Source of the DNA: Rattus norvegicus
Taxonomy: Eukaryota; Chordata; Mammalia; Rodentia; Muridae
DNA length: 64,000 nucleotides
Reading direction: 5' to 3'
NCBI RefSeq assembly: GCF_036323735.1
Contig: NC_086029.1
Location: 14,245,816-14,309,815 of the forward strand
This document shows, piece after piece, positions 1 to 13,419 of the stretch. The position numbers and the translations under genes are program-made. The notes under the pieces were generated by a model. The model made no database searches and was not told the DNA's origin. It saw only the letters and a list, made by a program, of their open reading frames with translations. Every line of letters begins with the position of its first letter. Within the stretch, counting starts at the first letter, position 1.

Positions 1-1364
1 TGAATCGTGAACTTTCTGATATTAAATGATTTCACAAAACACTAACTAGCAATTATATACTTTTCCTTGCTCAGAAGCAGTATGTAATGCATGTTTGTAT
101 AATATGTAATTTTAATACATATTTAATACATATTAAAAAGAAGTAGATTATTTTTTAATATAAAGAAAGGCTTGATTTTGATTCAATTTTATAGTGAGGT
201 GGCTAGAAATATAAGAAGATAAGGACACTATTTGAAAAAGTTTTGTATATTTTGACCATTTAAATTTGTGTTATTTAATTGAGGATATGCTACTAATATC
301 TGAACAGATTATTGATTGCCATAGGTTGATTCAACTCAAATTGAATAACTATTTTTCTGTCTAAATGTGTTATTACTCAAATGAATACGTTCTGGCATGG
401 AATCACTATCTTGGCATGGAATCAAGAATAGATATATTTAATTAGGTAAAATCATCAAATGGTTTATGAATGCACAAAATTGGCTAGAGAGTACTTCTGG
501 GTCTATTGAAGATAAATCAGGGAAATTTTAATATCCCACTAGAATAGCCAATTAAAACAGTTGCCCCAAGGACATCATTGTTCTTCCTGAACTTAGCATC
601 TTGAAATCTGTAGAAACCGTATCTTTGCCTTTGTCAACCTACCTGAACGTCCTTTATAACTGAACACCATTCCTCCTAGACACTGTCAGGTGAGAATGGT
701 TTCTTAGGTTTGTTTTCTTCTTCATCTCTTACAGGTGATTCCAGATCCTGAGAATATATGGTATCCTTTTTTCCCGACATTTGCTATTTTTAAAAATTCC
801 TCCTCTCTTTAGAAGCACAGTGTCTGTGATGTATATACTATTAAGGTCTAGACAAAAACCTATGGTTGAAGCCATGTACTCATTTCACAGTTACTTTAAA
901 CCTCCATGTCTCCTTTATGAAAGGCTTTTATACCAATATGAGCATCTCCCTCTGCATTTCTAGTCTTGATCTGGGTTTTAATATCTTTTGTAACAATAGA
1001 CTGCTATAGAATGCCCTGATGGCTTTTTTTATTTATTTTTCATTCAGTCTACTTTTTATGTATTTCACAGACATATTTAAGATTTTTTTCTTTAACAATC
1101 TTTGTATCTCTGCATACAACTCAATTTTAGTCACCATGCTCTGACCATTTACTTCTTGCTCAATTCCACTTTTGCAACATTCATCAACTCTGTAGCCTCC
1201 ATCTAGAGTGGAGAATTCATGGGTTTTGTACCATATAAACCAGAAGGCAATCTATGTTACCAAAGTACCATCATTGGAGACTCTTTATACAGTTGTCCTA
1301 TTACCTTTTTCATGGTTTTCTGCTTCCGACTGATTCACTACAACTTAATTTAAAGGTTATCTAT
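1..1364. other. AT-rich DNA, no gene recognised
   Basis: No SINE, LINE or exon could be assigned here. The two short open frames, at 781-963 and 1254-1436, have no recognisable motif, and the second runs into the SINE at 1365. A 12-base string (ggcatggaatca) occurs twice between about 393 and 425. It is too short to call a repeat family. Confidence 0.6.
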
Positions 1365-1562
1365 AAAGGCTGGAGAGATGGATCAAGAGGTAAGAGGTGT
1401 TCTTCAAAAGGATTTGCCTTCTGTTCTCAGAACTGATATAGATGTTTACAATAGCCTATGTTTACAGTAGGGGATGCTACCAACTGAGGGGAATGGACTG
1501 CATACATATGCTACACAGACATACAAAATCCGACAAAACACAAAACACCTGTACATGTAAAT
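1365..1562 (+). repeat. Degraded B2/B3-family SINE
   Basis: The sequence opens with the B2/B3 head (ggctggagagatgg) at about 1369. A diverged body follows, ending in the CA-rich tail typical of rodent B3/B2 copies, with acagacatac and repeated caaaacac strings. Pol III box sequences are heavily mutated, so it is a fossil. I infer the subfamily from the head and tail only. Confidence 0.6.
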
Positions 1563-2668
1563 GACAACTGAAGCATACTTAAAGTACATCAGCATAGTTA
1601 TAGAATTTTTCGAAAGAAATCCAGATCAAGTGGGTAGTTTAAGAATACAAGTCCACCTTTGGGTACAGGTGGCTGGATGGAGACAGAATCCAGCAAACAA
1701 GTAAGCAGTCGTTTTTCAATATGCTATGAATAGTCTGTCATCAAAAGGTGTACTGTTGATTAATCCTAGCTTGAGCTTTGGCCAATGAATTAGAAACTAG
1801 AGAAGAGGAGGCAAAGGAGTTGTGCTTATAACAGGGATGGTGGGATATAAATTAATTAGAGCAATGTATGACAGCATGAATAGCTGAGTGGAGAGAATGT
1901 AGACAGAAAGTCCCACTGACCTGCTAAGTTTTTATTTTTTTCATCTTTATTAACTTGGGTGTTTCTTATTTATATTTCGATTGTTATTCCCTGTCCCGGT
2001 TACTGGGCCAACATCACCCTAACTCTTTCGCCTCCTCTTCTTTATTGGTGTTCCCCTCCCCATCTGCCCCCCATTACCGCCCTCCCCATAACAATCAAAC
2101 AATCACGTTCATTGGGGGTTCAGTCTTGACAGGACCAAGGGCTTCCCCTTTCCCTGGTGCTCTTACTAGGCTATTCATTGCTACTTATGAGGTTAGAGTC
2201 CAGGGTCAGTCCATGTATACTCTTTGGGGAGTGGCTTATTCCCTGGAAGCTCAGGTTGGTTGGCATTGTTGTTCATATGGGGTCTCAAGCCCCTTCAAGC
2301 TCTTTCAGTCCTTTCTAAGATTCCGGCAACAGGGGTCCCATTCTCAGTTCAGTGGTTTGCTGCTGGCATTCGCCTATGTATTTGCTGTATTCTGGCTGCG
2401 TCTCTCAGGAGAGATCTACATCCGGTTCCTGTCGGCCTGCACTTCTTTGCATCATCCATCTTGTCTAATTGGGTGGCTGTTCTATGTATGGGCAACATGA
2501 GGGGCAGACTCTGAATGGGTGTTCCTTCTGCCTCTGTTTTAATCGTTGCCTCTCTATTTCCTACAAAAGGTATTATTGTTCCCCTTTTGAAGAGGGAGTG
2601 AAGCATTCACAGTTTGGTCATCCTTCTTGAGTTTCATGTGTTCTGTGCATCTAAGGCATTTCAAACAT

Positions 2669-5600
2669 TTAGCCACTTATCAATGAGTTCATACCATGTG
2701 TGTTTTTCTGTGATTGGGTTACCTCGCTCAGGATGTTATTTTCCAGTTCCACCCATTTACCTATGAATTTCATAAGGTCATTGTTTTTGATAGCTGAGTA
2801 ATATTCCATTGTGTAGATGTACCACATTTTCTGTATCCATTCCTCTGTCGAAGGGCATCTGGGTTCTTTCCAGCTTCTGGCTATTATAAATAAGGCTGCA
2901 ATGAACATAGTGGAGCATGTGTCTTTGTTATATGTTGTGGCATCTTTTGGGTATATGCCCAAGAGAGGTATAGCTGGATCCTCAGGTAGTTCAATGTCCA
3001 ATTTTCTGAGGAACCTCCAGACTGATTTCCAGTATGGTTGTACCAGTATGCAATCCTACCAACAATGGAGGAGTGCTCCTCTTTCTCCACATCCTCGCCA
3101 GGATTTGCTGTCACCTGAGTTTTTGATCTTAGCCATTCTGACGGGTGTGAGGTAGAATCTCAGGGTTGTTTTGATTTGCATTTCCCTTATGACTAAAGAT
3201 GTTGAACATTTCTTGAGGTGTTTCTCAGTCATTCGGCATTCCTCAGCTGTGAATTCTTTGTTTAGCTCTGAGCCCCATTTTTTAATAGGGTTATTTGTTT
3301 CCCTGCAGTCTAACTTCGTGAGTTCTTTGTATATTTTGGATATAAGGCCTCTATCTGTTGTAGGATTGGTAAAGATCTTTTCCCAATCTGTTGGTTGCCA
3401 TTTTGTCCTAACCACAGTGTCCTTTGCCTTACAGAAGCTTTGCAGTTTTATGAGATCCCATTTGTCGATTCTTGATCTTAGAGCTTAAGCCATTGGTGTT
3501 TTGTTCAGGAAATTTTTTCCAGTGCCCATGTGTTCCAGATGCTTCCCTAGTTTTTCTTCTATTAGTTTGAGTGTGTCTGGTTTGATGTGGAGGTCCTTGA
3601 TCCACTTGGACTTAAGCTTTGTACAGGGTGATAAGCATGGATCAATCTGCATTCTTCTACATTTTGACCTCCAGTTGAACCAGCACCATTTGCTGAAAAT
3701 GCTATTTTTTTTCATTGGATGGTTTTAGTTCCTTTGTCAAAAATCAAGTAACCATAGGTGTGTAGGTTCATTTCTGGGTCTTCAGTTCTATTCCACTGGT
3801 CTGTCTGTCTATCTTTGTACCAATACCTTGCAGTTTTTATCACTATTGCTCTGTAATACTGCTTGAGTTCAGGGGTAGTGATTCCCCTGGAAGTCCTTTT
3901 ATTGTTGAGGAGAGTTTTAGCTATCCTGAGTTTTTTGTTATTGCAGATGAATTTGCAAATTGTTCTGTCTAATTCTCTGAAGAATTGGATTGATATTTTG
4001 ATGGGGATTGCATTGAATCTGCAGATCGCTTTTGGTAAATGGCCATTTTTACTATATTAATCCTGCCAATCAATGAGCATGGGAGATCTTTCCATGTTCT
4101 GAGGTCTTCTTCAATTTCTTTCTTCAGAGGCTAGAAGTTTTTATCATAAAGATCTTTCACTTGCTTGGTTAAAGTCACACTGAGGTATTTTATAGTATTT
4201 GGGACTATTATGAAGGGTGTCCTTTCCATAATTTCTTTCCCAGCTGGTTTCCCTCTTGTGTAGAGGAAGGCTATACATTTATTTGAGTTAATTTTATACC
4301 CAGCCACTTGGCTGAAGGTGTTTATTAGGTTTAGTATTTCTCTGGTGGAACTTTTGGGATCACTTAAATATACTGTCCTATCATCTGCAAATAGTGATAT
4401 TTTGACTCCTTCTTTTCCAATCTATATCCCTTTGATCTCCTTTGGTTGTCTGATTGCTCTGGCTAGAATTTCAAGAGCTACATTGAATAAATAGGGAGAG
4501 AGTGGGCAGCCTTGTCTAGTCCCTGATTTTAGTGGGATTGCTTCAATTTTCTCTCCATTTAGTTTATTATTAGCTACTAGTTTGCTGTACATGGCTTTTA
4601 CTATGTTCAGGTATGGGCTTTGAATTCCTATTCTTTCCAGCATTTTTATCATGAAGGGGTGTGAACTTTGTCAAATGCTTTCTTAGCATCTAATGAAATT
4701 ATCATGTGGTTTTTATCTTTTAGTTTGTTTATATAGTGGATTACATTGATGGTTTTCCATGTATTATACCATCCCTGCATGCCTTGGATGAAGCCTACTT
4801 GATCATGGTGGATGATTGTTTTGATGTGCTCTTGGATTCGATTTGAAGAATTTTATTGAGTATCTTTGTGTCGATATTCATAAGGTTAATTGGTCTGAAG
4901 TTCTCTTTCTTTGTTGGGTCTTTGTGTGGTTTAGGTATAAGAGTAATTGTGGCTTCATAGAAGGAAATCGGTTGTGCTCCATCTGTTTCAATTTTGTGAA
5001 ATAGTTTGAGGTCTTCTGTAAAGGTCTGATAGAATTCTGCACTGAACCCATCTGGACTTGTGCTCTTTTTGGTTGGGAGACCTTTAATGACGGCTTCTAT
5101 TTCTTTTGGAGTTATGGGGTTGTTTAAGTGGTTTATCTGTTCCTGATTTAACTTCGGTACCTGGTATCTGTCTAGGAAATTGTCCATTTCCTGCAGATTT
5201 TCATGTTTTTTTGAATATAGGCTTTTGTATTAGGATCTGATGATTTTTGAATTTCCTATGATTCTGTAGTTATATCTCCTTTTTCATTTCTGATTTTGTT
5301 AATTTGGACACCCTCTCTGTGTCCCCTGGTTAGTCTGGCTAAGGGTTTATCTATCTTGTTGATTTTCTCAAAGACCCAGCTTTTGTTTCTGTTGATTCTT
5401 TGTATAGTCCTTTTTGTTTCTACTTGGTTGATTTCAGCTCTGAGTTTGATTATTTCCTGCCTTCTACTCTTCCTGGGTGTATTTCCTTCTGTTTGTTCTA
5501 GAGATGTTAAGTGTGCTTTCAAGCTGCTGATATGTGCTCTCTCCTATTTCTTTCTGCAGGCTCCCAGGGCCATGAGTTTTCCTCTTAGCACAGCTTTCAT

Positions 5601-6470
5601 TGTGTCCCATAAGTTTGGGTATGTGGTACCTTCATTTTCATTAAATTCTAAGAAGTCTTTAATTTCTTTCTTTATTTCTTCCTTGACCAGGTTACCATTA
5701 AGTAGAGCATTGTTCAACTTCCATGTATATTTGGACGTTCTTACCTTATTTTTATTGAAGACCAGCTTTAGCCCGTGGTGGTCTGATAGGACACATGAAT
5801 TATTTCTCTCTTTCTGTATCTGTTAGGGCGTATTTGATGACCAATTATATGGTCAATTTTGGAGAAAGTAGCATGAGATGTTGAGAAGAAGGTATATCCT
5901 TTTGCTTTAGGATAGAATGTTCTATAAATATCTGTTAAGTCCATTTGGTTCATGACTTCTCTTAGTCTGTCTATGTCTCTATTTAATTTCTGTTTCCATG
6001 ATCTGTCCATTGATGAGAGTGGGGTGTTGAAATCTCCTACTATTATTGTGTGAGGTGCAATGTGTGTTTTGAGCTTTAGTAAGTTTTCTTTCATGTATAT
6101 AGGTGCCCTTTATTTGGAGCATAGATATTTAGGATTGAGAGTTCATCTTGGTGGATTTTTCCTTTGATGAATATGAAATGTTCTTCCTTATCTTTTTTAT
6201 GGCTTTTAGTTGAAAATTGATTTTATTCGATATTAGAATGGCTACTCCAGCTTGCTTCTTCCAACCATTTGCTTGGAAAGTTGTTTTCTAGCCTTCCAGT
6301 CTGAGGTAATGTCTGTCTTTGTCTCTGAGGTGTGTTTCCTGTAGGCAGCAGAATGCATGGTCCTCATTTTGTATCCAGTTTGTTAATCTATGTCTTTTTA
6401 TTGGGGAGTTCAGACCATTGATATTGAGAGATATTAAGAAATAGTGATTATTGCTTCCTGTTATATTCAT
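2669..6470 (-). pseudogene. L1 ORF2 remnant (endonuclease/reverse transcriptase)
   Basis: This is the former ORF2, normally an endonuclease, reverse transcriptase and cysteine-rich C-terminal protein of about 1275 residues. The start is placed at the MNITGSNN methionine near 6470. Open pieces keep recognisable blocks: the N-terminal endonuclease (SLNINGLNSPIKRHRLTNW, QETHLRDKDRHYL) at 6288-6524, the VGDFNTPLSSMDRSW block at 5768-6094, the RT block GTRQGCPLSPYLFN at 4422-4652, and the C-terminal ...WIQKMWYIYTMEYYSAIKN block at 2669-3001. At least eight separate frames are needed to cover it, so it is inactive. It lies in the usual place downstream of ORF1. Confidence 0.88.
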
Positions 6471-6526
6471 ATTTGGATGTGAGGTTATGTTTATGTTCTT
6501 TTCTTCTCTTTGTTTTGTCGCCAAGG

Positions 6527-7601
6527 TTAGTTTCTTGCTTTTTCTAGGGTGTAACTTGCCTCCTTGTGTTCAGCTTTACCACTTATTATTTTTTGTAGCA
6601 CTGGATTTGTAGAAAGTCCTTGTTTAAATTTTGTTTTGTCATGGAATATCTTGGTTTCTCCATCTTTGTTAATTGAGAGTTTTGCTGGATACAGTAACCT
6701 GGGCTGGCATTTGTGTTCTCTTATGGTTCGTATGACATCTGTCCAGGATCTTCTGGCTTTCATAGTCTCTGGTGAGAAGTCTGGTGTAAATCTGATAGGT
6801 CTGCCTTTATATGTTACTTGACTTTTTTCCCTTACTGATTTTAATATTCTTTCTTTGTTTTGTGCATTTGGTGTTTTGACTATTATGTGACAGGGGGATT
6901 TTCTTTTCTGGTCCAATCTATTTGGAGTTTTGTAGGGTCTTTTACGTTTATGGGCATCTCTATCTTTAGGTTAGGGAATTTTTCTTCTATTATTTTGTTG
7001 AAGATATTCACTGGTCCATTGAGCTGGGAGTCTTCACTCTCTTCTATACATATTATCCTTAGGTTTGACCTTCTCATTGAGTCCTGGATTTCATGTACAT
7101 TTTGGACCAGTAGCTTTTTCCATTTTATATTATCTTTGACAGTTGTGTCGATGATTTCTTTGGAATCTTCTGCTCCTGAGATTCTCTTTTCTATCTCTTG
7201 TATTCTCTTGGTGATGCTTGTATCTATGGCTCATTGTCTCTTCCTTTGGTTTTCTATATCCAGGGTTGTTTCCCTGTGTTCTTTCTTCATTGTTTCTATT
7301 TCCTATTTTAATTGCTTCAACTGTTTGGTTGTGTTTTCCCGGAATTCTTTCAGGGATTTTTGTGATTCCTCTCTATAGGCTTCTACTTGTTTATTTGTGT
7401 TTTTTGCGTTTCTGTAAGGGAGTTCTTCATGTCTTTTTTGAAGTCCTCCATCATCATGATCAAATGTGATTTAAATCAAGATCTTGCTTTCCTGGTTTGT
7501 TTGGATATTCAGTGTTTTCTTTGGTGGGAGAATTGGGCCCTGATGATGCCATGTGTAGTCTTGGTTTCTGTTGCTGGTTTCCTGTGCTTGCCTCTAGCCA
7601 T
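6527..7601 (-). pseudogene. L1 ORF1 remnant
   Basis: This is the former L1 ORF1, the RNA-binding chaperone that coats L1 RNA. The ancestral start is placed at 7601-7599, where the complement reads atggctagaggcaagc, matching the ORF1 start of the intact copy at 15920. The end at about 6527 matches the usual ...EKARN terminus. The span of about 1075 nt is nearly the same as the 1074 nt of the intact copy, so decay is mostly by substitutions and small compensating indels. The coiled-coil half is broken by stops. The longest open piece (6527-6916) covers the C-terminal domain with the TPDFSPETMKARRSW and LLYPAKLSI motifs. Confidence 0.85.
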
Positions 7602-7794
7602 CAGGTTGTCTCTGGTGTTACCTGGTTCTCCTATTTCCAACATTGGCTAGAGTGTCCTGTAGACCTGTGTGTTAGGAGTGCTGTAGACCTGTTTTCCTGA
7701 TTTCTTTCTGCCAGTTGTGGGAACAGAGTGTTCTGTTTTCAAGCGTGTAGTCTTTCCTGTTTACTTGTCTTCAGCTGTTCCTGTGGGCATGTAT

Positions 7795-8524
7795 CCTGAG
7801 TCAACCAGGCAAGTCACTTGGGGCAGAAAAGTTGGTCTTCCCTCTGGTCCCGGGGCTAATGTCGCTCCTCCGGGGCTCCGTTTGAGCTCTCCATGAGGGC
7901 AGCAACCAGAAGGGCCTGCCCCACTGTTTCCCTTTACCCCTGTGCAAAGGGGTCCCAGATGATGTTAGGTGTTTTCCTCTGGAGTCAGAAATATGGGCAG
8001 AGTGTAGTCTCTCCTGGCTTCCCCATTATGTCTGCCCCTCTGAAGGTTTAGCTCTCCCTCCCAGGGGATTTAGGTGCAGGGAGCTGTTGACAAGGTCCTT
8101 TCAGATCAGGGTGCTGTTTGGATCACAAGGGACCTGCTGCTTGAGTACCCCTATCTTCCTTTTCCCAGAGGCCCTATATAGTTTCCTCTTTGGCCAGAGA
8201 TGTGGGCAGGGGGTGGGCAGTACTAGCGGTCTCTCCCGTTCTGCAGTCTCAGGAGTGCCCACAGGTTCAGAAGGTGAGTTCTGACTCCCATGGGGTTTGG
8301 AAGCAGGGAGCTGTGGGCAGGGATCAGAGAGGTTCAGGCTCGAGCTAAAAACCGGAAATATCAGGTCCCAGAGGAATTTTGCCTCCGTGTGTTCTGAGTC
8401 CACCAGGCAATTCACGTGGAGCAGAAAAGTTGGTCTTACCTCTGGTCCTAGGGCTGACGTTGCTCCTGAAGGGCTGCGTTTGAACTCTCTGTGAGGGCGG
8501 CAACCAGAAGGGCGACCCGCTGCG
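7795..8524 (-). repeat. Tandem L1 5'UTR monomers (about 598-bp period)
   Basis: Two copies of a distinctive block (accaggcaa... gcagaaaagttggtctt... ggcaaccagaagggc) start at about 7798 and 8396. That gives an offset of about 598 bp with moderate divergence. Rodent L1 promoters are built from tandem 5' monomers. This copy keeps one full unit plus part of a second, whereas the younger copy at 15183 has roughly one unit. Confidence 0.75.
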
Positions 8525-9415
8525 TTTTAATGTGATTTCTTCAGTTGTTCTTTGGTGGCAAGCATCCAAAATTGCTTGGTCACAGAATTAGATGTGTGAA
8601 ATCAAGGTTTTTGGACACCATGTAATTATCATTAACAATGTCTAGCAAACAGAGAATTGGAAAATGAATATATTCCAATTAAATAGATTTGGTTTGTAAA
8701 ATCACCACCTTCACAACAAATGATCTCAGAAACTACATGCTGTTTCATACCCAAACCAAATACTCTACCAATATGTTTTTACTTCAATTATCTTGTACAT
8801 TCTAGGGTAAACAATCTGTATTTGTAATCTCAGTTATTTATCTTAGACTGTGAGAATCTGGTCCATTGTGCACAGTTCCCTATAAATTGTAATTACATAC
8901 AAAATAAGCACGTGTAAAAAATGAGTGACTTCCTACCACTGAAACTTATGGTAGAGATAAGCATCAGCTGTGGAAATGGCTCCTGTTGAATTTTTTTCTT
9001 CTAGTACCATTTAGCTTTTGATGAACCAGCCATTTTGATTTTTAAGCATCCTATGTATGATGATAAAGGCACTTTGGTGGGAGAAATCTCCAAATGAGAT
9101 AAATTGCTCTATTTAAGCCATCTTCTCTTGATGAGCATCCTCCTTAGAGACAGGTGTACATTGAAACACACTTTCCTTTTAGCTCTACATCTCAGAATTC
9201 CAAACTGAACTAAACTGCAGAAATGAGCATGAAAATAGGAGCGCCAGACTCCTGAGACTTTCTTTTTTCTGAGGAGCCTGGGGCTATTTCAAGCCTAGGT
9301 TATATCCTTCCTTTATTTCTCAGCTAAAGTTTCTGGAGGGTTTCCTTTGTCTTTCAAGACTTATGAAGCAGGCAGATTCACTAATAATGCTCTGGGCTGT
9401 GACTTAAGAAATCTA

Positions 9416-9473
<58 letters not shown>

Positions 9474-9480
9474 CTGTGTG
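9416..9480. repeat. (TC)n microsatellite followed by (TG)n
   Basis: About 24 uninterrupted TC units end in a short TG-rich run (tctgtgtgtgtgtctgtgtg). Long pure dinucleotide tracts like this are usually length-polymorphic. Confidence 0.95.
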
Positions 9481-10556
9481 AGATTCTGTTAATTCATATT
9501 TCATTTTACTTTATTTCATTTTCAATGTTGCTTATTCTTAGTGAATCTAAAATATAATTAAAATGAATACTTAACACATAAAATAGTAAAAATGCTATAA
9601 AGTCTATCCTAGTAAATAACATTGTTAAGTAGTATTTATTTCTGAGAATATACTGTTCAGGGTATGACTGCTATGAAAATATTTTAAATGGCATCATTAT
9701 TCATTACGCATATGCTTCCAAAGACCTCATCCATCGACTAACAGAAGCCATTATACTTCAAAAGGTTCCCTTTCAAATAGGTAGTGTTGATATTAGCTTC
9801 ACTATTTGCCATTTTTAAGTTTAAGTAGTTGGCTGACTAGTTGAAAATAATGTTGAACAAATTACTGATCCCCATAATGTGACTTTATTAAAAATAAAGT
9901 ATAAGTCACCAGATAGATTTATTAAATTCTTTACTGTGTTGAGTGCTGTTCTCTGTGTACACTATCAGATCTATGAAGATGGAGGAAAAAAAAATCCATA
10001 TCCTTAAAAAGTGTATAATCTACCTGTGAACTAGAATATATGTGTAAAATTAATATTCTTAGGTTTTGTTTATGTTAATGTACTCAGAGGGGTTATATTT
10101 AATTTCATTATACTGACTGTGCCCTGAGTTTGCAGGGTGATAAGAATTTCATGAGGGTGTTTCAGTAGAATTCCTTCTGATAAAGACTGTCCAGTATTAC
10201 AACTCTGGAGAGATGCATTAATTTTCTAGCCTAAACCCAGAAAATTTGGGAAATCACAATATATTTATAATGTCCAAGTTTTCATGGGTCAGAAATGCAG
10301 ACATTGTAAAAGGGTCCTCTTTTGGAAATCTCAGTCTTGAATTCAAGGAACTGTCCAGACTCCATTGCTTTCTGGAATTCACAACTTTTTCTCTCACCTA
10401 GTTGTTGGCAGAACTCAGGTTCCAAAAGTGGCAAGGCAGGTCCCTATTCCTTTGCTTTCTGTCATCTCATGGCTATACGAAACTCTTAGAGACAAACCAC
10501 ATTCATTGCTACGTTGTTTCTCAGAAGCCCTTTCACAAGACACACATGATGTTTTC

Positions 10557-10560
10557 TGTT

Positions 10561-10603
<43 letters not shown>

Positions 10604-10626
10604 GCCTGCCTGCCTGCCTATCTATC
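10557..10626. repeat. Compound (TCTG)n(CCTG)n(CTAT) microsatellite
   Basis: About eleven TCTG units are followed by four CCTG units and a short CTAT remnant, all in one phase. The unit switch looks like point mutation followed by slippage expansion. Because 4-bp units shift the frame evenly, the tract is open in several frames, which explains the cysteine/leucine-rich open frames across it. Confidence 0.95.
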
Positions 10627-11792
10627 CTCTCATCTATTACATCCCAACCTCAGTTTCCTCTCCCTCCTCTCATTCTATTCCTCAATTCTTCCTTCTTCTC
10701 TATGTTCACTCCTCCTCCATTTCCCTTCAGATAATGGCAGGCCTTCCAGGGATATTAACCAAATACGGCATATCATGTTGTGATAAGACTAGGTACCTCC
10801 CCTCATAATGAAGCTGGAAGGTGCAACCCAACAGAAAGAAAAGCTTCGCATAAGCAGGCAAGAGTTACAGACAGCACCTCTCATATTTTTATATGCCAAT
10901 GGAGTAGACTAAATCACAATCCAACAATTAATCATTGGAATAATTACATCCATTCTCTTCAATTGGTTAACCACAAGGAGGAGGTATCTAGTTAGCACGT
11001 TCTATTAGTAAGGAGAAATTCTGGGAGAAATGGCTGCTGTTGGAGTGTGCCTCACTGAGAATTGTGTAAAATACTTCTGAAGATGAAGCATGAACAACAG
11101 CGAGACACAGGTATCATCTTCTATCAGACAGAGTAAAGAATGAGGAGTTTCATTTCACTGGTCTTTCAATGAATAAACAATCAATTCATAAAAGTATAAA
11201 TCTGGTAATTAATAGCGTTTTAAAGACACATATGAGAAAGAAAGATGCACAGACAGATAGGAAGGGGTGGAAAGAAGAATGGAGAGTGGGAGCATAGTAA
11301 GTCCAATGCATTTAATACTGAAAGACAATGACTTTCCAAATGAAACTATCACAAATAAAATGTGACAACCTAAATAACAGGAGTGAGCTCGGCAGACTGG
11401 TGAATAGCTTCAGAAGGGACACATTTTTGGATGCTCATATTCAGAAAATAGACTAGGAGGGTTTAATGAGGATTTGGACCAGTTGGGTAAAGATCTGCAA
11501 TTTATGACAAAATTTATATTTCTAGAAACTTCAGTTTCTTTCACTTTGAATAAGCAAATCAAGTTAATAATCACATTCTGTGCATTACTCTCTCATTGAA
11601 TCTCAGAAACTGAACGGTGACAACATCAGTGTTCTTGAGGGAGATTATAATGCTTTGTTTCATAACTACACATTCTGAGTAAGCTAGGTGTTTCCTTTAC
11701 TAGATGAAGAAACTAAATGGGATAATTTTACATTTATTGTATGTGTTTGTATTTGTGTGTGTGTGCTCATATGCCACAAATAAATAGGGATA

Positions 11793-12200
11793 GTTAGGAT
11801 TTTTATTGCTATAATAAAACACCATAATGAAAAGCAACTTGGAGGAGAAAAGTTTTATTTGGTTTACATATTCTGGGCCATGAGTCCATTAAGGGAAAGT
11901 AAGACAGGAACCTGGAATAAGGAATGGAATCAGAAACCATGGAGGAGCACTGCTTACTAGTTGTTCCCATGGCTTGCTCAGTTTGCTTTCTTCTACAAAC
12001 CATGACCACCTGCCCAAATGTGCACCCTCAATGTACTTAGACATCTTACACCAAACATTAATCAAGGCAGTCTTTAACATTTTCACTGTTTTAATAGTTC
12101 AAGTTTCCTTTAAAAATTCAACATCTTTTCCAAGGTTCAGAGTCTCTCATCTGTGTGTTCCTGTAAAATCAAAATCAACATACATACTTTCTAACTCTAA
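11793..12200. repeat. Rodent dispersed repeat (aaacaccat... family), copy A
   Basis: It begins gttaggatttttattgctat followed by the aaacaccataatgaaaagca block, then cttggaggagaaaagtttta and a gcttgctcagtttgctttct block. This matches a very common rodent interspersed family. A second copy in the window (63166-63588) shares the first blocks. I do not assign a family name because I cannot run a repeat library. Confidence 0.6.
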
Positions 12201-12235
12201 GAGAGAATAAATAAGAAACAATCACAGAGCTCAAA

Positions 12236-12310
12236 GTGTCAGACTGAGGGCCTTATGTTTTGGGTTTAGCAGCAAGCTCCTTTACCAGCTGAAACATCTT
12301 TCCAATTTCA
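12236..12310 (-). repeat. Possible SINE fragment (B4/ID-like), minus strand
   Basis: A short block around gcaagctcctttaccagctg then aaacatctttcc resembles the antisense head of tRNA-derived rodent SINEs (normally ...accactgagccatctccc). It is diverged and short, so the call is tentative. Confidence 0.35.
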
Positions 12311-13419
12311 GAACATCGAGTTTATGATTATGCTATTTGCTTGTGTTCTTACAGATGTTATTTCACGAGTGTTTGCACATAACTTTAAGGAGATCAGCTG
12401 TCTAATGTGAAAAAAATCAACTCATTTTCCTTAGATGATCAACATCCCTGAAGTCAGCAGGCGCAGTAGCTGTCAGGATTGAGTTCAGAGCTCTCACAGT
12501 GGTTATATTTTACACAGCCATTTGACCTCAGGCAAGTCCTATGACTCTGTCCTTTCATAGTGTTTCCACAGTTTCTGCTGCCACAAACATCCAGAACTGC
12601 ATGCATACAGACTCCTCCAAATGTGTGAGAGTCAAGCCTGGTGAAAAAATTAAACAACAACTCAGTCATATATCATCTAAAGTCCTATATGGATTTTTAA
12701 CTTTTAAATGGCGTCAGAGAGGTATTTTTGGTTTGCTTGTTTTGTTTTTCTGTCAGTAAAAAGAACCACAAATTGGCTTGCAATATCATTACATAATAAA
12801 CCTTAGCTTTATCTACCTTAAAAATCAGTTAAGTTATTACAAATTAATACCACGTATAACCCAATGTCGTAGTTCCACATGAATGGTTGGAAAACAATTG
12901 TGGCTAAGAATACGTAAAATTTAAAGTCAACCAGTTGGAAGATGCCATATTTTCAGTATTATAAACCTAAAGAATGGAATTTACTTTACTTTGAAAGGGA
13001 AATAAATTAGTAGTTAAGAAGCTAACCTTAAACTTGCTATCAACTTGAAAACAAACTTGAAATCCTTAACAAATTAGAAGTACTGGCATTTCAAATTCAG
13101 TTACTATATTGGCAATTGCAAGAAGTCACTGATGGACCTTCAGGGGACTACCTTGTATTCAGTTATCATCGTAGGAATTAACATCTGAACAACTGTGTTG
13201 AAAGGAGTCTTTACCTTACTTCCTTATGAAAGTACACTTGTAACTTGCTTGAAATATTAATTTTAAGGTATGCTTTTTAAACATCTGGATCACAGGTTAC
13301 TATTTGCTGACTTAGTAATTAGACTTTTTCATCATTGTTAACTGAACTATTGACATTTTTGTTGGTTCTCTCCATGAACTGTGATTTGTAATGCAAATAT
13401 TTCCTTAACTACTCAGGAT

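Larger units (their letters stand above)
1929..8524 (-). mobile_element. Near full-length decayed L1 retrotransposon, minus strand
   Basis: Read on the minus strand, this copy has a 5'UTR (about 8524-7602), ORF1 remnant, ORF2 remnant, G-rich 3'UTR (appearing as C-rich on the plus strand at about 1990-2100) and a poly(A) tail (T-rich, 1929-1942). All domains are in normal order. Both reading frames are broken by many stops and small indels, so it cannot encode its own machinery. The 5'UTR carries two tandem monomer units offset by about 598 bp. No clean target-site duplication was found at the ends, which fits its age; the exact 5' boundary is uncertain by tens of bases. Confidence 0.9.

Noticed and set aside
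10365..10808. 147-codon frame rich in cysteine and leucine
   Set aside because: It is open because it passes through a (TCTG)n microsatellite; there is no domain and no exon context.
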